From: Caloranaerobacter ferrireducens
GTDB taxonomy: Bacteria > Bacillota > Clostridia > Tissierellales > Thermohalobacteraceae
Direction of reading: 5' to 3'
Length of the DNA: 42,946 bases
NCBI RefSeq assembly: GCF_001730685.1
Contig: NZ_MDJR01000010.1
Location: 1-42,946 of the forward strand
Shown here: in pieces, positions 8,098-17,033 of the stretch
Layout of the letters: each line of letters starts with the position of its first letter
Numbering within the stretch: the stretch's first letter is position 1
Position numbers and translations under genes: made by a program
The notes under the pieces: generated by a model
The model's input: only the letters and a program-made list of their open reading frames with translations
Databases searched by the model: none
What the model was told of the DNA's origin: nothing

Positions 8098-9204
8098 TTG
8101 AGAGGTAGTAGAGCAAAGAGACATAATAAAAGATTGCAATTTTTTATATTGTTATTTTTCTTACTTATACTAATTGCTTCAAGCAGGATGTTTAATATAG
8201 GTAAATTATTAAATAATAATGAAAAAACTTTACAGATTATATCTAACATAAATGTAGATATGAATAAATATTCTGGAGTTAATATTTATGACGATAAAAT
8301 TTTGATTACAGATTCAAATAAAATTATTTCATTGTATTATAACGGGAATATAGCATGGAAAAAAGATATAAAGATTATAAATCCAATCATACGATTTGGT
8401 AAGCAAAATATATATATATTAGACCCTCTAAATGGACAAGTTACTGCTTTAAATTTAAATGGAGAGGAAATTTGGCGTTATGATTTTAAAAAATCGATTA
8501 AAGATATTGTTGAAAAGGAAGATTGTTTGATTATATTTACAAAGGCTGGAGAAAGCAAGGATCAAATAAACATATTTAATTTAAAAGGAGATTTAGTTGG
8601 TAATATTATTTTAGAGCAAGGAGTAGCTTTAGATTGTGATATTTCAAGAGATAAAAAGAAAGTACTTATTAATGTTTTAGATTTAAGTGATGAAAAGATA
8701 AAAAGTAAAGTAGCATTATATTCTGTAAATGGTTATGAGATATGGGGACAAAGTATTGAAAATGATATAATAGCGAAAATTAATTTTATTGATGGTAAGA
8801 TATTATCAGTTACGAAAAGCAATATCAGATTGTTAAACAGTAAGCAGAAGCTGCTTTGGGATAGAAATGTTAATGGAGAAATAATAGACTTGAGAGTTGA
8901 TATTAATGATAAGAAAATTATTCTATTATATGATGGAGATAAAAAATATTTAGAGGTTGTGAGTATAAATGGAAGAACTATAATGAAAAAAGAAGTTGAT
9001 AAAAGTATTAAAAAGATATATAAAAAAGATAGCAATATTTATCTAGCTGGTGATAAAAGGATATATGGAATAAGTAAAGATGTATTTTTGGATTATAATA
9101 CTAGCGAAAAGATAAAATCCATAGGTATTTTGAAAGATAAACTGATTATTATTACGAATGAAAACATAAAAATAATGAAGCTAGTCAATTTGAAGAGTAA
9201 TTAG
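8098..9204 (+). CDS. Membrane-anchored beta-propeller protein (DUF5711/PQQ-like)
   Basis: A 368-residue protein with a basic N-terminus, one membrane segment (about residues 14-30, FFILLFFLLILIASS) and an extracellular part built of repeated blades such as ILDPLNGQVTALNLNGEEIWRYD and SVNGYEIWGQS, as in PQQ-type propellers. The role is unknown; a cell-surface scaffold is a guess. TTG at 8098 is preferred as start because it is nine bases after AAGGAG, whereas the TTG at 8089 abuts it. It is 12 bases before the cvpA-like gene and probably co-transcribed. Confidence 0.65.
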   Translation: MRGSRAKRHNKRLQFFILLFFLLILIASSRMFNIGKLLNNNEKTLQIISNINVDMNKYSGVNIYDDKILITDSNKIISLYYNGNIAWKKDIKIINPIIRFGKQNIYILDPLNGQVTALNLNGEEIWRYDFKKSIKDIVEKEDCLIIFTKAGESKDQINIFNLKGDLVGNIILEQGVALDCDISRDKKKVLINVLDLSDEKIKSKVALYSVNGYEIWGQSIENDIIAKINFIDGKILSVTKSNIRLLNSKQKLLWDRNVNGEIIDLRVDINDKKIILLYDGDKKYLEVVSINGRTIMKKEVDKSIKKIYKKDSNIYLAGDKRIYGISKDVFLDYNTSEKIKSIGILKDKLIIITNENIKIMKLVNLKSN

Positions 9205-9216
9205 GAGCTGATTTTT

Positions 9217-9912
9217 ATGAATTGGGTAGATTATGTTGTTATTGTTATACTTCTAGTAAATGGTCTAGGAGGATTAAGAAAAGGATTGATAATAACGGTA
9301 TTTAACTTATTTGGTTTCATTTTATCCTTATATATAGCTAAATTATATTATCCTGTACTTGCGAATTTTATAAAAAATAATCCAAATTTTATTTATACTA
9401 TAAAAAAATATGTTACAACGAGAGTACAAATTATAATAAATAAGATAGGGAATTCTGGTAGTATAGGCGATTTTTTTGAAATACTTAAATTACCAAATAA
9501 ATTAGGCGAAAGTATGATAAATGATCCGAATGTTAATTCTTATATGAACAATACAATAAATACAGCTGGAGATATGATATCTACTAAACTGACAGGACTT
9601 TTTGTAGATATAATAAGTATAATAATAGTTTTTCTAGTTGCTAAATTCATATTATATGTTGTAGTTAGTGTTCTTGATAATATAGCACAGCTGCCAGTTT
9701 TAAGGCAAATAAACAAATCAGCAGGTTTAATTTTTGGTCTTGTAAAAGGAATTTTTATACTATACATTTTGTTTGCTATTATTACTCCTGTTGTTACAAT
9801 GTTTCCAGATGGAGCTATATCAAAAGGTGTTTATGATTCAACTATAGGGTATTATTTGTATAGCAATAATTTAATAATCAATTATCTCAAAGGATATGGA
9901 TTATTTAAATAA
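9217..9912 (+). CDS. cvpA: CvpA family membrane protein
   Basis: A 231-residue protein with four hydrophobic segments and the family N-terminus MNWVDYVVIVILLVNGLGGLRKGL. CvpA proteins are inner-membrane proteins linked to colicin V production in Escherichia coli and to envelope stress; the exact role is unsettled. The ribosome binding site TAGGAG lies before ATG 9217. It is the second gene after the propeller protein and is followed by a hairpin at 9911. Confidence 0.8.
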   Translation: MNWVDYVVIVILLVNGLGGLRKGLIITVFNLFGFILSLYIAKLYYPVLANFIKNNPNFIYTIKKYVTTRVQIIINKIGNSGSIGDFFEILKLPNKLGESMINDPNVNSYMNNTINTAGDMISTKLTGLFVDIISIIIVFLVAKFILYVVVSVLDNIAQLPVLRQINKSAGLIFGLVKGIFILYILFAIITPVVTMFPDGAISKGVYDSTIGYYLYSNNLIINYLKGYGLFK

Positions 9913-9932
9913 GCATGGCTTTTGCCATGCTT
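9911..9932. terminator. Bidirectional terminator between cvpA and the SHOCT-like gene
   Basis: AAGCATGGC and GCCATGCTT pair around TTTT. It lies between convergent genes, overlapping the last codons of each. The flanks (TTATTC on the right, AAATAA on the left) are U-rich on both strands. Confidence 0.7.
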
Positions 9933-10308
9933 ATTCTACGAAAATTTCAACTTTTTCTCCATTTCGTTCATTTGTTACATCTACTATTTTTCCTTGCGCT
10001 CCACTTTTAATTATTTGTATAATTTCTTCTAAATTGATGTTTTCTAGGTCTGAATTTTTAAGTTCGGGTGAAAATTTTGTTGCAAATTTTAGACCTACAT
10101 CAACTAAAGCTACAGGTATATTTACATTCACTTTAGTTTTATCATATGGATCATATACTCTTATTTTTATCCATTTTGCGTTAGATGTGTTGAATTCCTT
10201 ATCTTTTTCTTCTATTGCGTTTAACAATTCTAATCCTTCTTCATGTGTTATTTTTCCTTCTTCAATCATTTTAAGGATTTGTAATTTTTCTTCTTTAAAA
10301 TTTGACAT
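9931..10308 (-). CDS. SHOCT-like / YvlB N-terminal-like protein
   Basis: A 125-residue soluble protein. The N-terminal helical hairpin (ILKMIEEGKITHEEGLELLNAIE, about residues 11-33, described here only by its ends) is the SHOCT-like module found in LiaX/YvlB and in DUF2089 proteins. The rest, ending VDVTNERNGEKVEIFVE, is shared with the protein at 12188. These modules often accompany envelope-stress or regulatory proteins. The ribosome binding site GGGGAGGAT is good. It is downstream of the DUF2089 gene on the same strand and probably co-transcribed. Confidence 0.65.
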   Translation of the reverse strand: MSNFKEEKLQILKMIEEGKITHEEGLELLNAIEEKDKEFNTSNAKWIKIRVYDPYDKTKVNVNIPVALVDVGLKFATKFSPELKNSDLENINLEEIIQIIKSGAQGKIVDVTNERNGEKVEIFVE

Positions 10309-10352
10309 AATATCCTCCCCCTATTCAAAATTAATTTTTAAAATTTTTCACT

Positions 10353-10715
10353 TTATTCCTTTAGCAGTTTTACAGCTTCTTCGGCAGTTATTTCTCCTGT
10401 ACTAAGTTTAGCTAGAATTTCTTTTCTATCAATTTTTGGAGTATATTTTGGACTATATCCTAAAGCTTCTATAACGTTTTCAAGTTTATTTCTTACTGTC
10501 GGGTATGATATTCCTAATTCTTTTTCGATTTCTTTAATATTTCCTCTGTTCTTAATAAAAACTTCGACGAAATACTTTTGTTCATCATTTAACTTACAAA
10601 ATTTACACAAGGAAAATTTACTTTCTATAGTTGTATTGCAGTAATCGCAATGGAGTTTTGTTACGTTAAGTTCATTGTTACAAACAGGACATCTTCCGAT
10701 TACTTCTTTTTTCAT
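10353..10715 (-). CDS. DUF2089 zinc-ribbon/helix-turn-helix regulator
   Basis: A 120-residue protein with zinc-ribbon cysteines C9, C12, C23, C26 (CPVC, CDYC) plus a CKFC pair, a sigma70-region-4-like helix-turn-helix (about 58-90, GNIKEIEKELGISYPTVRNKL) and a C-terminal SHOCT-like hairpin (KLSTGEITAEEAVKLLKE). The family is a predicted transcription regulator. It is preceded by AAGGAGGAT. The same hairpin occurs in the genes at 9931 and 12188, suggesting that these proteins interact or share a binding partner. Confidence 0.8.
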   Translation of the reverse strand: MKKEVIGRCPVCNNELNVTKLHCDYCNTTIESKFSLCKFCKLNDEQKYFVEVFIKNRGNIKEIEKELGISYPTVRNKLENVIEALGYSPKYTPKIDRKEILAKLSTGEITAEEAVKLLKE

Positions 10716-10736
10716 TAGCTATCCTCCTTCTATAAT

Positions 10737-10761
10737 CTTTTATAATCCATAGGAAATTATA
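10737..10761. repeat. Copy of dispersed 25-bp intergenic repeat
   Basis: Reverse-complement match (24 of 25 bases) to 51-75; its core CATAGGAAATTATAT also occurs at 29350-29364. It lies between the DUF2089 and MFS genes. Confidence 0.55.
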
Positions 10762-10893
10762 TACTTTTATTCTTATAAATTAATAAACGAAGAGTATGGA
10801 TAATATTTTTAAACATTACAATCAGAAGTTTCTTTATTTTTTGGTATATTTATAGTTGTTGACTATTCATTATAACATAATAAATACTGGTAG

Positions 10894-12159
10894 TTATTTT
10901 TCTGATGCAATTTTTCCTTCATAAAGTTTTGGGAATATTTTTTTATCAAGTTTATAATTTAAATAAACTATTGTAGCACTAACTACACCTATTCCTCCTA
11001 AGACTGTGAAAGCAGTTGCATATGAAAATGTATCTATTAACCAACCCATAATAACACGTCCTCCAATTCCACCTATGAAATATCCAATGTTACGGTAACT
11101 ATTGATTCTTCCACGATGTGAAGCTGGAACTCTTCTACTTATATATGGCGAGGATCCTAACATATTAATTATTTCTCCTATAGTAAACGCAAACATCATT
11201 ACAAAAAACACCCAATACACTACTGCATTTCTAATTATTAAGAAACTTAATGAATAAAGAAGTAATCCAATAATAATCTTTGGCAGCTCATTTAATTTTT
11301 CTAATATTCGAGTCATTACTGGTGTAAATAAAATAACTATTAGTCCATTAAAACTTGCTAGTAAGCCAAAGTATTGAGCTCCTTTATCTAAGAATATAGT
11401 TTCCATATAAAGAGGTAATGTAAATGACCATTGATCATATATAAATGCTGCGAGCATAAAAACAAGTAACTGAATTAATATTGATTTGCGTTCTTTTAAA
11501 ATATCAAAGGATGAAACATCATTACCAGCATGGTTTTCATATTCATTTTTCTCATCATCTTTTAAATCATCAGTTTTCAGAACATTTACAAATAAAATAA
11601 TTAATATAGTTGAAGACAATGTTGTTAATCCATCAATTATAAATGCTAAACTTAAATACTTTTCAAATAGTAATCCTCCTACAGTAGCTCCTACAATAAA
11701 ACCTAAGTTATGTCCAAGATATGATAATGAGTATACTTTTTCTCTTTCTTGTGGTTTTGTAGCATCAGCAATTAATGCTTCAAAAGCAGGACCTTCCATA
11801 TTTGCAAATAATCCTGCTAGCACAAATAATACTGTCATTAGGTTACTTGGTTCTATGAATGCACAAGATATAAAGAAAACAACACTTAAAGAATCAAATA
11901 TTATAATTATTTTCTTACGGTCATACTTGTCAGCTAACTTACCACCTAATACAGTTGCAGGTAAATATAGCACTCCTATACTTAACGATATTATAGCTAT
12001 TGTAGATGCTGAATAACCTATCTTACGGCTTAGTATAAGTGTAAGTAGGGGCCAGATAAATGCGCCCATATTCGTAATTATTCTTGCGAAAAAAATTACA
12101 TATGCAGATTTTGATAATCCACTATATTGCGAAAATATACTTACTAATTTTTTATACAT
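10894..12159 (-). CDS. MFS transporter (drug-efflux-like)
   Basis: A 421-residue major facilitator with about 12 membrane segments. The loop 2-3 signature reads GGKLADKYDRKKIIII (about 72-87), and a cytoplasmic charged loop (KTDDLKDDEKNEYENHAG) separates the two halves. The substrate cannot be read from sequence; closest in feel to multidrug exporters. The ribosome binding site AAGGAG lies before ATG 12159. It is flanked by two SHOCT-like genes and a DUF2089 regulator on the same strand, suggesting a stress-responsive export unit. Confidence 0.85.
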   Translation of the reverse strand: MYKKLVSIFSQYSGLSKSAYVIFFARIITNMGAFIWPLLTLILSRKIGYSASTIAIISLSIGVLYLPATVLGGKLADKYDRKKIIIIFDSLSVVFFISCAFIEPSNLMTVLFVLAGLFANMEGPAFEALIADATKPQEREKVYSLSYLGHNLGFIVGATVGGLLFEKYLSLAFIIDGLTTLSSTILIILFVNVLKTDDLKDDEKNEYENHAGNDVSSFDILKERKSILIQLLVFMLAAFIYDQWSFTLPLYMETIFLDKGAQYFGLLASFNGLIVILFTPVMTRILEKLNELPKIIIGLLLYSLSFLIIRNAVVYWVFFVMMFAFTIGEIINMLGSSPYISRRVPASHRGRINSYRNIGYFIGGIGGRVIMGWLIDTFSYATAFTVLGGIGVVSATIVYLNYKLDKKIFPKLYEGKIASEK

Positions 12160-12187
12160 ATAAACGCTCCTTTTCTGTTTTTAAGCC

Positions 12188-12592
12188 CTACGAAGTAATT
12201 ATTTTGACTTTAGTTCCACTTTTTTCATCTTCAACATCTACTAAATTAAAAGGTTCATGCATTCTCAGGACTTTAAATATTTCATTTAAATCTATATCTT
12301 TTAAGACTTTTATGTGTTTCAAAGTATCATCATCTAAATGTTTTGAGTATTTAGAAGTAATGGTAATAAGTTTTAATCCTATATTAATTAATAATTCAAT
12401 CATCCAGAAAGGTATTGCAGGTATTTTAATTTTATGTTCTGATTCGTCTATAATAGTGATTTTTATTTTTGAAGCTCTTTTTTTGGGTTTATTACTATCA
12501 GGGTGTAAATTTTTTAATAAATAAATAGCTTTTTCTGCACTAATTTCTTTTCTTTCTAACATTGCTAGTATCTTTTGGATGCTATCTTTCAA
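12188..12592 (-). CDS. SHOCT-like protein, paralogue of the one at 9931
   Basis: A 134-residue protein starting with TTG behind AAGGGGGC. It has an N-terminal SHOCT-like hairpin (ILAMLERKEISAEKAIYLL), a basic stretch (KPKKRASKIKI) and a C-terminus (NLVDVEDEKSGTKVKIITS) parallel to the 9931 protein. It is the first gene of the minus-strand unit, 28 bases before the MFS gene. Function unknown; probably a regulatory partner. Confidence 0.65.
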   Translation of the reverse strand: MKDSIQKILAMLERKEISAEKAIYLLKNLHPDSNKPKKRASKIKITIIDESEHKIKIPAIPFWMIELLINIGLKLITITSKYSKHLDDDTLKHIKVLKDIDLNEIFKVLRMHEPFNLVDVEDEKSGTKVKIITS

Positions 12593-12973
12593 ACAAAAGC
12601 CCCCTTATCTAATATATTTAAAAAAACAAATTAAAATAATTTATTTTTAGAAAACATAAAATGAATTATTTTAATTTCTAATTATATATTATTACCATCT
12701 TTAATAAAAGTCAATATAAATATTAAAAAAATTAAACTTACAATTAAAATAATTAATATATGAAATCGAATAACGAACTGCGAAAAGCGAACGACGAATA
12801 GCCAATAATAGCACCTAGTACCTAAAAACTATAGATAAATTTTATAATAATACCTATTAATATAGATAATATCTATAAAATCCTTATTATATTGAATGTT
12901 ATAGCTAAATAAAACTATAATATAATTAAAGTTTTAGGCATATGTAAGCTATATAAAACAGGAGGGTATTAAA
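12593..12973. other. Intergenic region with AT-rich inverted repeats and low-complexity repeats
   Basis: No gene is seen. It holds a 14-bp perfect inverted repeat (AAATTAAAATAATT, 12628-12641, with AATTATTTTAATTT, 12664-12677), a further AATTAAAATAATT copy near 12742, a run of imperfect cgaa-rich repeats at 12765-12800 and an AGCACCTAGTACCTA stretch near 12808. Promoters for the divergent flanking genes must lie here but none is clear. Confidence 0.5.
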
Positions 12974-13570
12974 ATGAAAAAGGAAGTTGATGCAAGAGGT
13001 AAGGCTTGTCCTAAACCTGTAATAATGACTAAAAAAGCATTAGATGAAATAGAATCAGGAGTTGTTATTACTATTGTGGATAATGAAGTTGCTAAAGAGA
13101 ATGTATCTAAACTTGCTAAGAGTATGAACTACAATTTTAAAGTAGAGAAGACAAAAGATAATGATTTTGTAATTCATATTACTAAGGGAGAAGTTGTAGA
13201 AGTTGAAAGCAATACTTGCCAGCCGAATATATTTAAAGATATGACTGTAGTTTTTGGTTCTGATAAAATGGGTAAAGGTTCTGATGAATTAGGAAAAATA
13301 TTAATGAAGGGATTTATATATACATTGACTGAATCAATTCCATATCCATCGACTTTACTTTTCTTAAATAGTGGGGTAAAATTAACTACTGAAGGGTCAG
13401 AAGTAATAGATGATTTAAAGAAATTGGAGGAGCAGGGAGTAGAGATATTATCTTGTGGAACTTGCTTGGATTTTTACAATTTAAATGGTAAGTTAAAGGT
13501 AGGAGAAGTCACAAATATGTATACTATAGTGGAAAAAATGAAGAATGCAACAAATACTATAGTATTGTAA
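12974..13570 (+). CDS. yedF: YedF-type sulfurtransferase-like selenium metabolism protein
   Basis: A 198-residue protein. The N-terminal TusA/SirA-like domain has the CPKPV motif (MKKEVDARGKACPKPV), with C13 as the expected sulfur/selenium carrier. The C-terminal DsrE-like domain ends with SCGTCLDFYNL. Such YedF proteins occur with selenium-utilising genes, although no selD or selenocysteine gene is in this window. GGAGGG precedes ATG. It is 14 bases upstream of a DUF3343 gene and surely co-transcribed. Confidence 0.88.
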   Translation: MKKEVDARGKACPKPVIMTKKALDEIESGVVITIVDNEVAKENVSKLAKSMNYNFKVEKTKDNDFVIHITKGEVVEVESNTCQPNIFKDMTVVFGSDKMGKGSDELGKILMKGFIYTLTESIPYPSTLLFLNSGVKLTTEGSEVIDDLKKLEEQGVEILSCGTCLDFYNLNGKLKVGEVTNMYTIVEKMKNATNTIVL

Positions 13571-13584
13571 AAGGATGATTTAGT

Positions 13585-13851
13585 ATGATTAAAAAAGCAT
13601 TTTGTGTTGTAACATTTAATTCAACTAATCATGCAATACAGGGAGAAAAGATTTTAAAGGATAGAAATATAGAAATTAAAGTTATACCAACTCCTAGAGA
13701 GATAACTGCAAGCTGTGGGTTATCTATTAGGTTTGATAAAAAATTTCTAGAAGAAGTAATATCATGTATTCAAAGTGCGGCACTTAATATAAAAGGAATA
13801 TATGAAATTATGAGAGAAAACGGTAAAAGAATAGTAAATAAGGTATATTAA
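13585..13851 (+). CDS. DUF3343 putative Se/S carrier-like protein
   Basis: An 88-residue protein matching the DUF3343 pattern: N-terminal strand AFCVVTFNSTNHAI, IKVIPTPREITASCGLSIRF, with the conserved ASCGL cysteine near residue 44, and a second cysteine in EEVISCIQ. Family members accompany YedF and are thought to carry or deliver selenium or sulfur. Paired with yedF here. Confidence 0.8.
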   Translation: MIKKAFCVVTFNSTNHAIQGEKILKDRNIEIKVIPTPREITASCGLSIRFDKKFLEEVISCIQSAALNIKGIYEIMRENGKRIVNKVY

Positions 13852-13907
13852 AATAGAAAAAAATCTTTTGTTTTTAAAAGCAAAAAAATATAATATAATA
13901 TATTTAG

Positions 13908-13936
13908 AGCTACTTCATAAAAGAGGTAGCTTTATT
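13908..13936 (+). terminator. Terminator after the yedF-DUF3343 pair
   Basis: AGCTACTT pairs with GAGGTAGCT, including a wobble, followed by a T-rich stretch. Confidence 0.65.
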
Positions 13937-13960
13937 TAGTTCTAAAAAGGAGAGATATTT

Positions 13961-14152
13961 ATGCCTATGAAGCTTAATGTAGGGGATGTTGTACAGTTAA
14001 AAAAAGTACATCCTTGTGGAGGAGATAAATGGGAAATTATGAGGACTGGAATAGACTTTAGGATTAAATGTCTTGAATGCAATAGACAGGTTTGGCTCCC
14101 AAGGAAAAAACTAGAAAAGAGAATCAAGAAAATTATTAGTCAAGTAGAGTAA
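13961..14152 (+). CDS. DUF951 small protein
   Basis: A 63-residue protein with the DUF951 signature: LNVGDVVQLKKVHPCGGDKW then GIDFRIKCLECNRQVWLPRKKLEKR. Three cysteines (HPCGG, CLEC) may bind metal; the C-terminus is strongly basic, which suits nucleic-acid binding. The function of the family is not known. Preceded by AAAGGAGAG; monocistronic here. Confidence 0.8.
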   Translation: MPMKLNVGDVVQLKKVHPCGGDKWEIMRTGIDFRIKCLECNRQVWLPRKKLEKRIKKIISQVE

Positions 14153-14334
14153 AATAAAGAATAGAGGATATATATTAAAAAAATTTAATAAAAATTCAAT
14201 ATTGAAAAATCATTATTTGTCAAAATTTGAAGTAATTGAAATAGACAACGTTAGATAAATATAGTAAACTAAATATAGAGAGAAAAAGGAAAACGTTTTA
14301 CTTTGTAAATTATGAAGATTTGGAGGTGCTTATT

Positions 14335-15516
14335 ATGGCATTAAATTATGCAAAGCGCATGGAAAATATTAAAGCTTCTGAGATACGTGAATTATTAAAG
14401 CTTACAGAAAAACCAGAAATTATTTCATTTGCAGGCGGATTACCTGCACCAGAATTATTCCCTGTTGAAGAAATGAAGGAAATAACAAGAGAAGTTTTAG
14501 AAGAAGAAGGAGAAAGAGTATTACAGTACGGTACAACTGAAGGATATACTCCTCTTAGAAAGAAAATAGCAGAAAGAATGGCTAAAGTAGGTGTTAACGT
14601 AACTTATGAAAATATTCTTATAACTAGTGGTTCACAACAAGGTCTTGATTTTACAGGAAAGATATTTTTAGATCCTGGTGATGTAGTAATTTGTGAGAGC
14701 CCAAGTTATCTTGGAGCAATAAATGCTTTTAAAGCTTATCAGTGTAATTTTGCAGAAGTGCCTACTGATGATGACGGAATGATAATAGAAGAATTAGAGA
14801 AGATTTTAGAAAAAACAGAAAGAGCAAAATTTATATATGTAATTCCTGATTTCCAAAATCCATCAGGAAGAACTTGGTCTATAGAAAGAAGAAAGAGACT
14901 AATCGAAGTTGCAAATAAATACAATTTACCTATTATAGAAGATAATCCTTATGGTGAGTTAAGATTTGAAGGGGAAAGACCACCAGCAATTAAACATTTT
15001 GATACAGAAGGAAGGGTTATATTCTTAGGTACATTTTCTAAGACTTTCTGTCCTGGATTAAGATTAGGTTGGACTTGTGCTGACACTGAAGTTTTGCAAA
15101 AATATATTTTAGTTAAGCAAGGTGCAGACCTGCAGACTAGTACTATAGCTCAAAGAGAGTTAAATAAGTTTTTAGAAAAATATGATTTAGACGAGTACAT
15201 TGATAAGATTAAGGAAGTATATAAGAGAAGAAGAGATTTAATGCTAAATACTATGAAAGAAGAATTCCCTGAAGGAATTAAGTATACTTATCCAGAGGGT
15301 GGATTGTTTACTTGGGTTGAATTACCAGAACACATTAATACTAGAGAACTTTTAGAAAAAGCTGTTGAAAAGAATGTTGCATTTGTACCAGGTGGTTCAT
15401 TCTTCCCTAATGGTGGTCATGAAAATACAATGAGACTTAACTATTCAAATATGGATGAAGAAAGAATAGTAATTGGAATTAAGAGATTAGCAGAAGCAAT
15501 AAAAGAAATGCTTTAA
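14335..15516 (+). CDS. PLP-dependent aminotransferase, class I/II (2-aminoadipate aminotransferase-like)
   Basis: A 393-residue fold-type I aminotransferase. Visible are the N-terminal ISFAGGLPAPELFP, LITSGSQQGLDF, the PDFQNPSGRTW loop, EDNPYGELRF, and the PLP lysine in LGTFSKTFCPGLRLGW (about residue 233). This subfamily (LysN / MocR-like aminotransferase) acts on aromatic, branched or 2-aminoadipate-type substrates; the exact one cannot be read. The ATG at 14335 is chosen over the TTG at 14320, which overlaps the GGAGGTG ribosome binding site. Monocistronic. Confidence 0.88.
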   Translation: MALNYAKRMENIKASEIRELLKLTEKPEIISFAGGLPAPELFPVEEMKEITREVLEEEGERVLQYGTTEGYTPLRKKIAERMAKVGVNVTYENILITSGSQQGLDFTGKIFLDPGDVVICESPSYLGAINAFKAYQCNFAEVPTDDDGMIIEELEKILEKTERAKFIYVIPDFQNPSGRTWSIERRKRLIEVANKYNLPIIEDNPYGELRFEGERPPAIKHFDTEGRVIFLGTFSKTFCPGLRLGWTCADTEVLQKYILVKQGADLQTSTIAQRELNKFLEKYDLDEYIDKIKEVYKRRRDLMLNTMKEEFPEGIKYTYPEGGLFTWVELPEHINTRELLEKAVEKNVAFVPGGSFFPNGGHENTMRLNYSNMDEERIVIGIKRLAEAIKEML

Positions 15517-15520
15517 TATA

Positions 15521-15546
15521 AAGGTCCCTTTTTAAAGGGACCTTAA
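15521..15546 (+). terminator. Terminator of the aminotransferase gene
   Basis: Perfect inverted repeat AAGGTCCCTTT / AAAGGGACCTT directly after the stop codon; the following run is short of T, so it is a weak but likely terminator. Confidence 0.65.
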
Positions 15547-15734
15547 ATTTATTTTTTTCTATTTTGTTAGCTATGCTATTTTCAAGCTTTTCCAAAATTT
15601 CTACTTCTAAGTTTCTAGATTATTTACATATAAAACACTTTCTCTGTCTTTTTCATTTCATATATTTGGATAACAAGTATATTTTTGATATGTTATAATA
15701 ATTATAGTTATAAAAATATAAGGGGGAGTACGTA

Positions 15735-16991
15735 GTGAAAACTACAAAAAAGGAGTGGAGTTGGATTTTATATGATTGGGCTAATTCTGCATTTGCAATA
15801 GTTATGCTAACAGCAATTCTACCTTTGTTTTTTAAAGATATGACAAGTTATTTAGGTATTGCAGATTCTGATTCAACGGCATTTTGGGGCTATGCCAACT
15901 CAATAGGTACATTTCTCATAGCAATTTTAGCACCATTTTTAGGAACTATTGCTGATTATCAGGGATTTAAAAAGCGATTTTTTATTTTCTTTTTTAGTTT
16001 AGGAGTATTTTTTACGGGGATAATGGCAACTGTGCCTATGGGACAATGGAAAATTGTAATAGTATTCTATATACTATCACTAATTGGGTTTTCTGGAGCT
16101 AATGTTTTTTATGATAGTTTTTTAACTGATGTAACTGATGATAAAAGAATGGATAAAATTTCATCTATGGGTTATGCTTATGGTTATATAGGAAGCACTA
16201 TACCTTTTATTATTGGTATAGCTATTGTTTTCTTTAGTCGGAACCTAGGTATTTCTACAACTTTTGCTTATAGACTTTCATTTGTTATTACAGCACTTTG
16301 GTGGGGATTATTTACTATTCCTATGTTAAAGAATGTAAAGCAAGTATATTATATTGAACGTGAGAATAACTCCATAAAAAATAGTTTTAAGCGTTTAATG
16401 TCGACATTGAAAAATATAAAAGAGTATAAAGCTATATTTATTTTTCTATTAGCTTATTTCTTTTACAATGATGGAGTAGGTACAATCATTAGAATGGCTT
16501 CTGTTTTTGGTAGAGATGTTGGTGTAGCTCCTATGGATTTATTAGTTATTTTACTTGTAACTCAGTTTGTAGCTTTTCCATTTGCATTACTTTATGGGAA
16601 ACTTTCTTCTATTTATTCAGGAAAAACTATGATTTTAGTAGCAGTTTCTATTTATATATTTATATGTATCTATGCTTATCAAATAGATTCTACACTAGAT
16701 TTTTGGATTTTAGCTATGCTTGTAGCTTCTTCTCAAGGAGGTATTCAAGCACTTAGCCGTTCTTATTTTGGTAAATTAATTCCAAAGAATAATTCAAGTG
16801 AGTTTTTTGGTATTTATAATATTTTTGGTAGATTTTCGTCTATTTTAGGCCCTACATTAGTTGGGATTATTGCACAGGTTACAGGCAATACAAGGTATGG
16901 AGTTTTTAGTGTTGTTATATTTTTCTTAATAGGTGCATTTTTATTACTGAAAGTGCCCAACCAAGTTAAATTAAAAGCAGTTAATCAATAA
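15735..16991 (+). CDS. UMF1-type MFS transporter
   Basis: A 418-residue protein with about 12 membrane segments. Its N-terminus KEWSWILYDWANSAFAIVMLTAILPLFFK is characteristic (first residues only cited: WSWILYDWANSAFA) of the UMF1/Atg22-like group, which exports amino acids in yeast; the bacterial substrate is unknown. Start is GTG at 15735 behind AAGGGGGAG. No partner genes. Confidence 0.85.
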   Translation: MKTTKKEWSWILYDWANSAFAIVMLTAILPLFFKDMTSYLGIADSDSTAFWGYANSIGTFLIAILAPFLGTIADYQGFKKRFFIFFFSLGVFFTGIMATVPMGQWKIVIVFYILSLIGFSGANVFYDSFLTDVTDDKRMDKISSMGYAYGYIGSTIPFIIGIAIVFFSRNLGISTTFAYRLSFVITALWWGLFTIPMLKNVKQVYYIERENNSIKNSFKRLMSTLKNIKEYKAIFIFLLAYFFYNDGVGTIIRMASVFGRDVGVAPMDLLVILLVTQFVAFPFALLYGKLSSIYSGKTMILVAVSIYIFICIYAYQIDSTLDFWILAMLVASSQGGIQALSRSYFGKLIPKNNSSEFFGIYNIFGRFSSILGPTLVGIIAQVTGNTRYGVFSVVIFFLIGAFLLLKVPNQVKLKAVNQ

Positions 16992-17033
16992 TGAGTTTAT
17001 TGATAGAGTAAAATATTTATAAAGATAACGCTT

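Noticed and set aside
9896-10405. A 169-codon plus-strand ORF
   Set aside because: It is antisense to the SHOCT-like gene and part of the DUF2089 gene, has no ribosome binding site and its product shows no family pattern.
11486-12016. A 176-codon plus-strand ORF
   Set aside because: Antisense shadow of the MFS transporter, with Ser/Asn-rich composition and no ribosome binding site.
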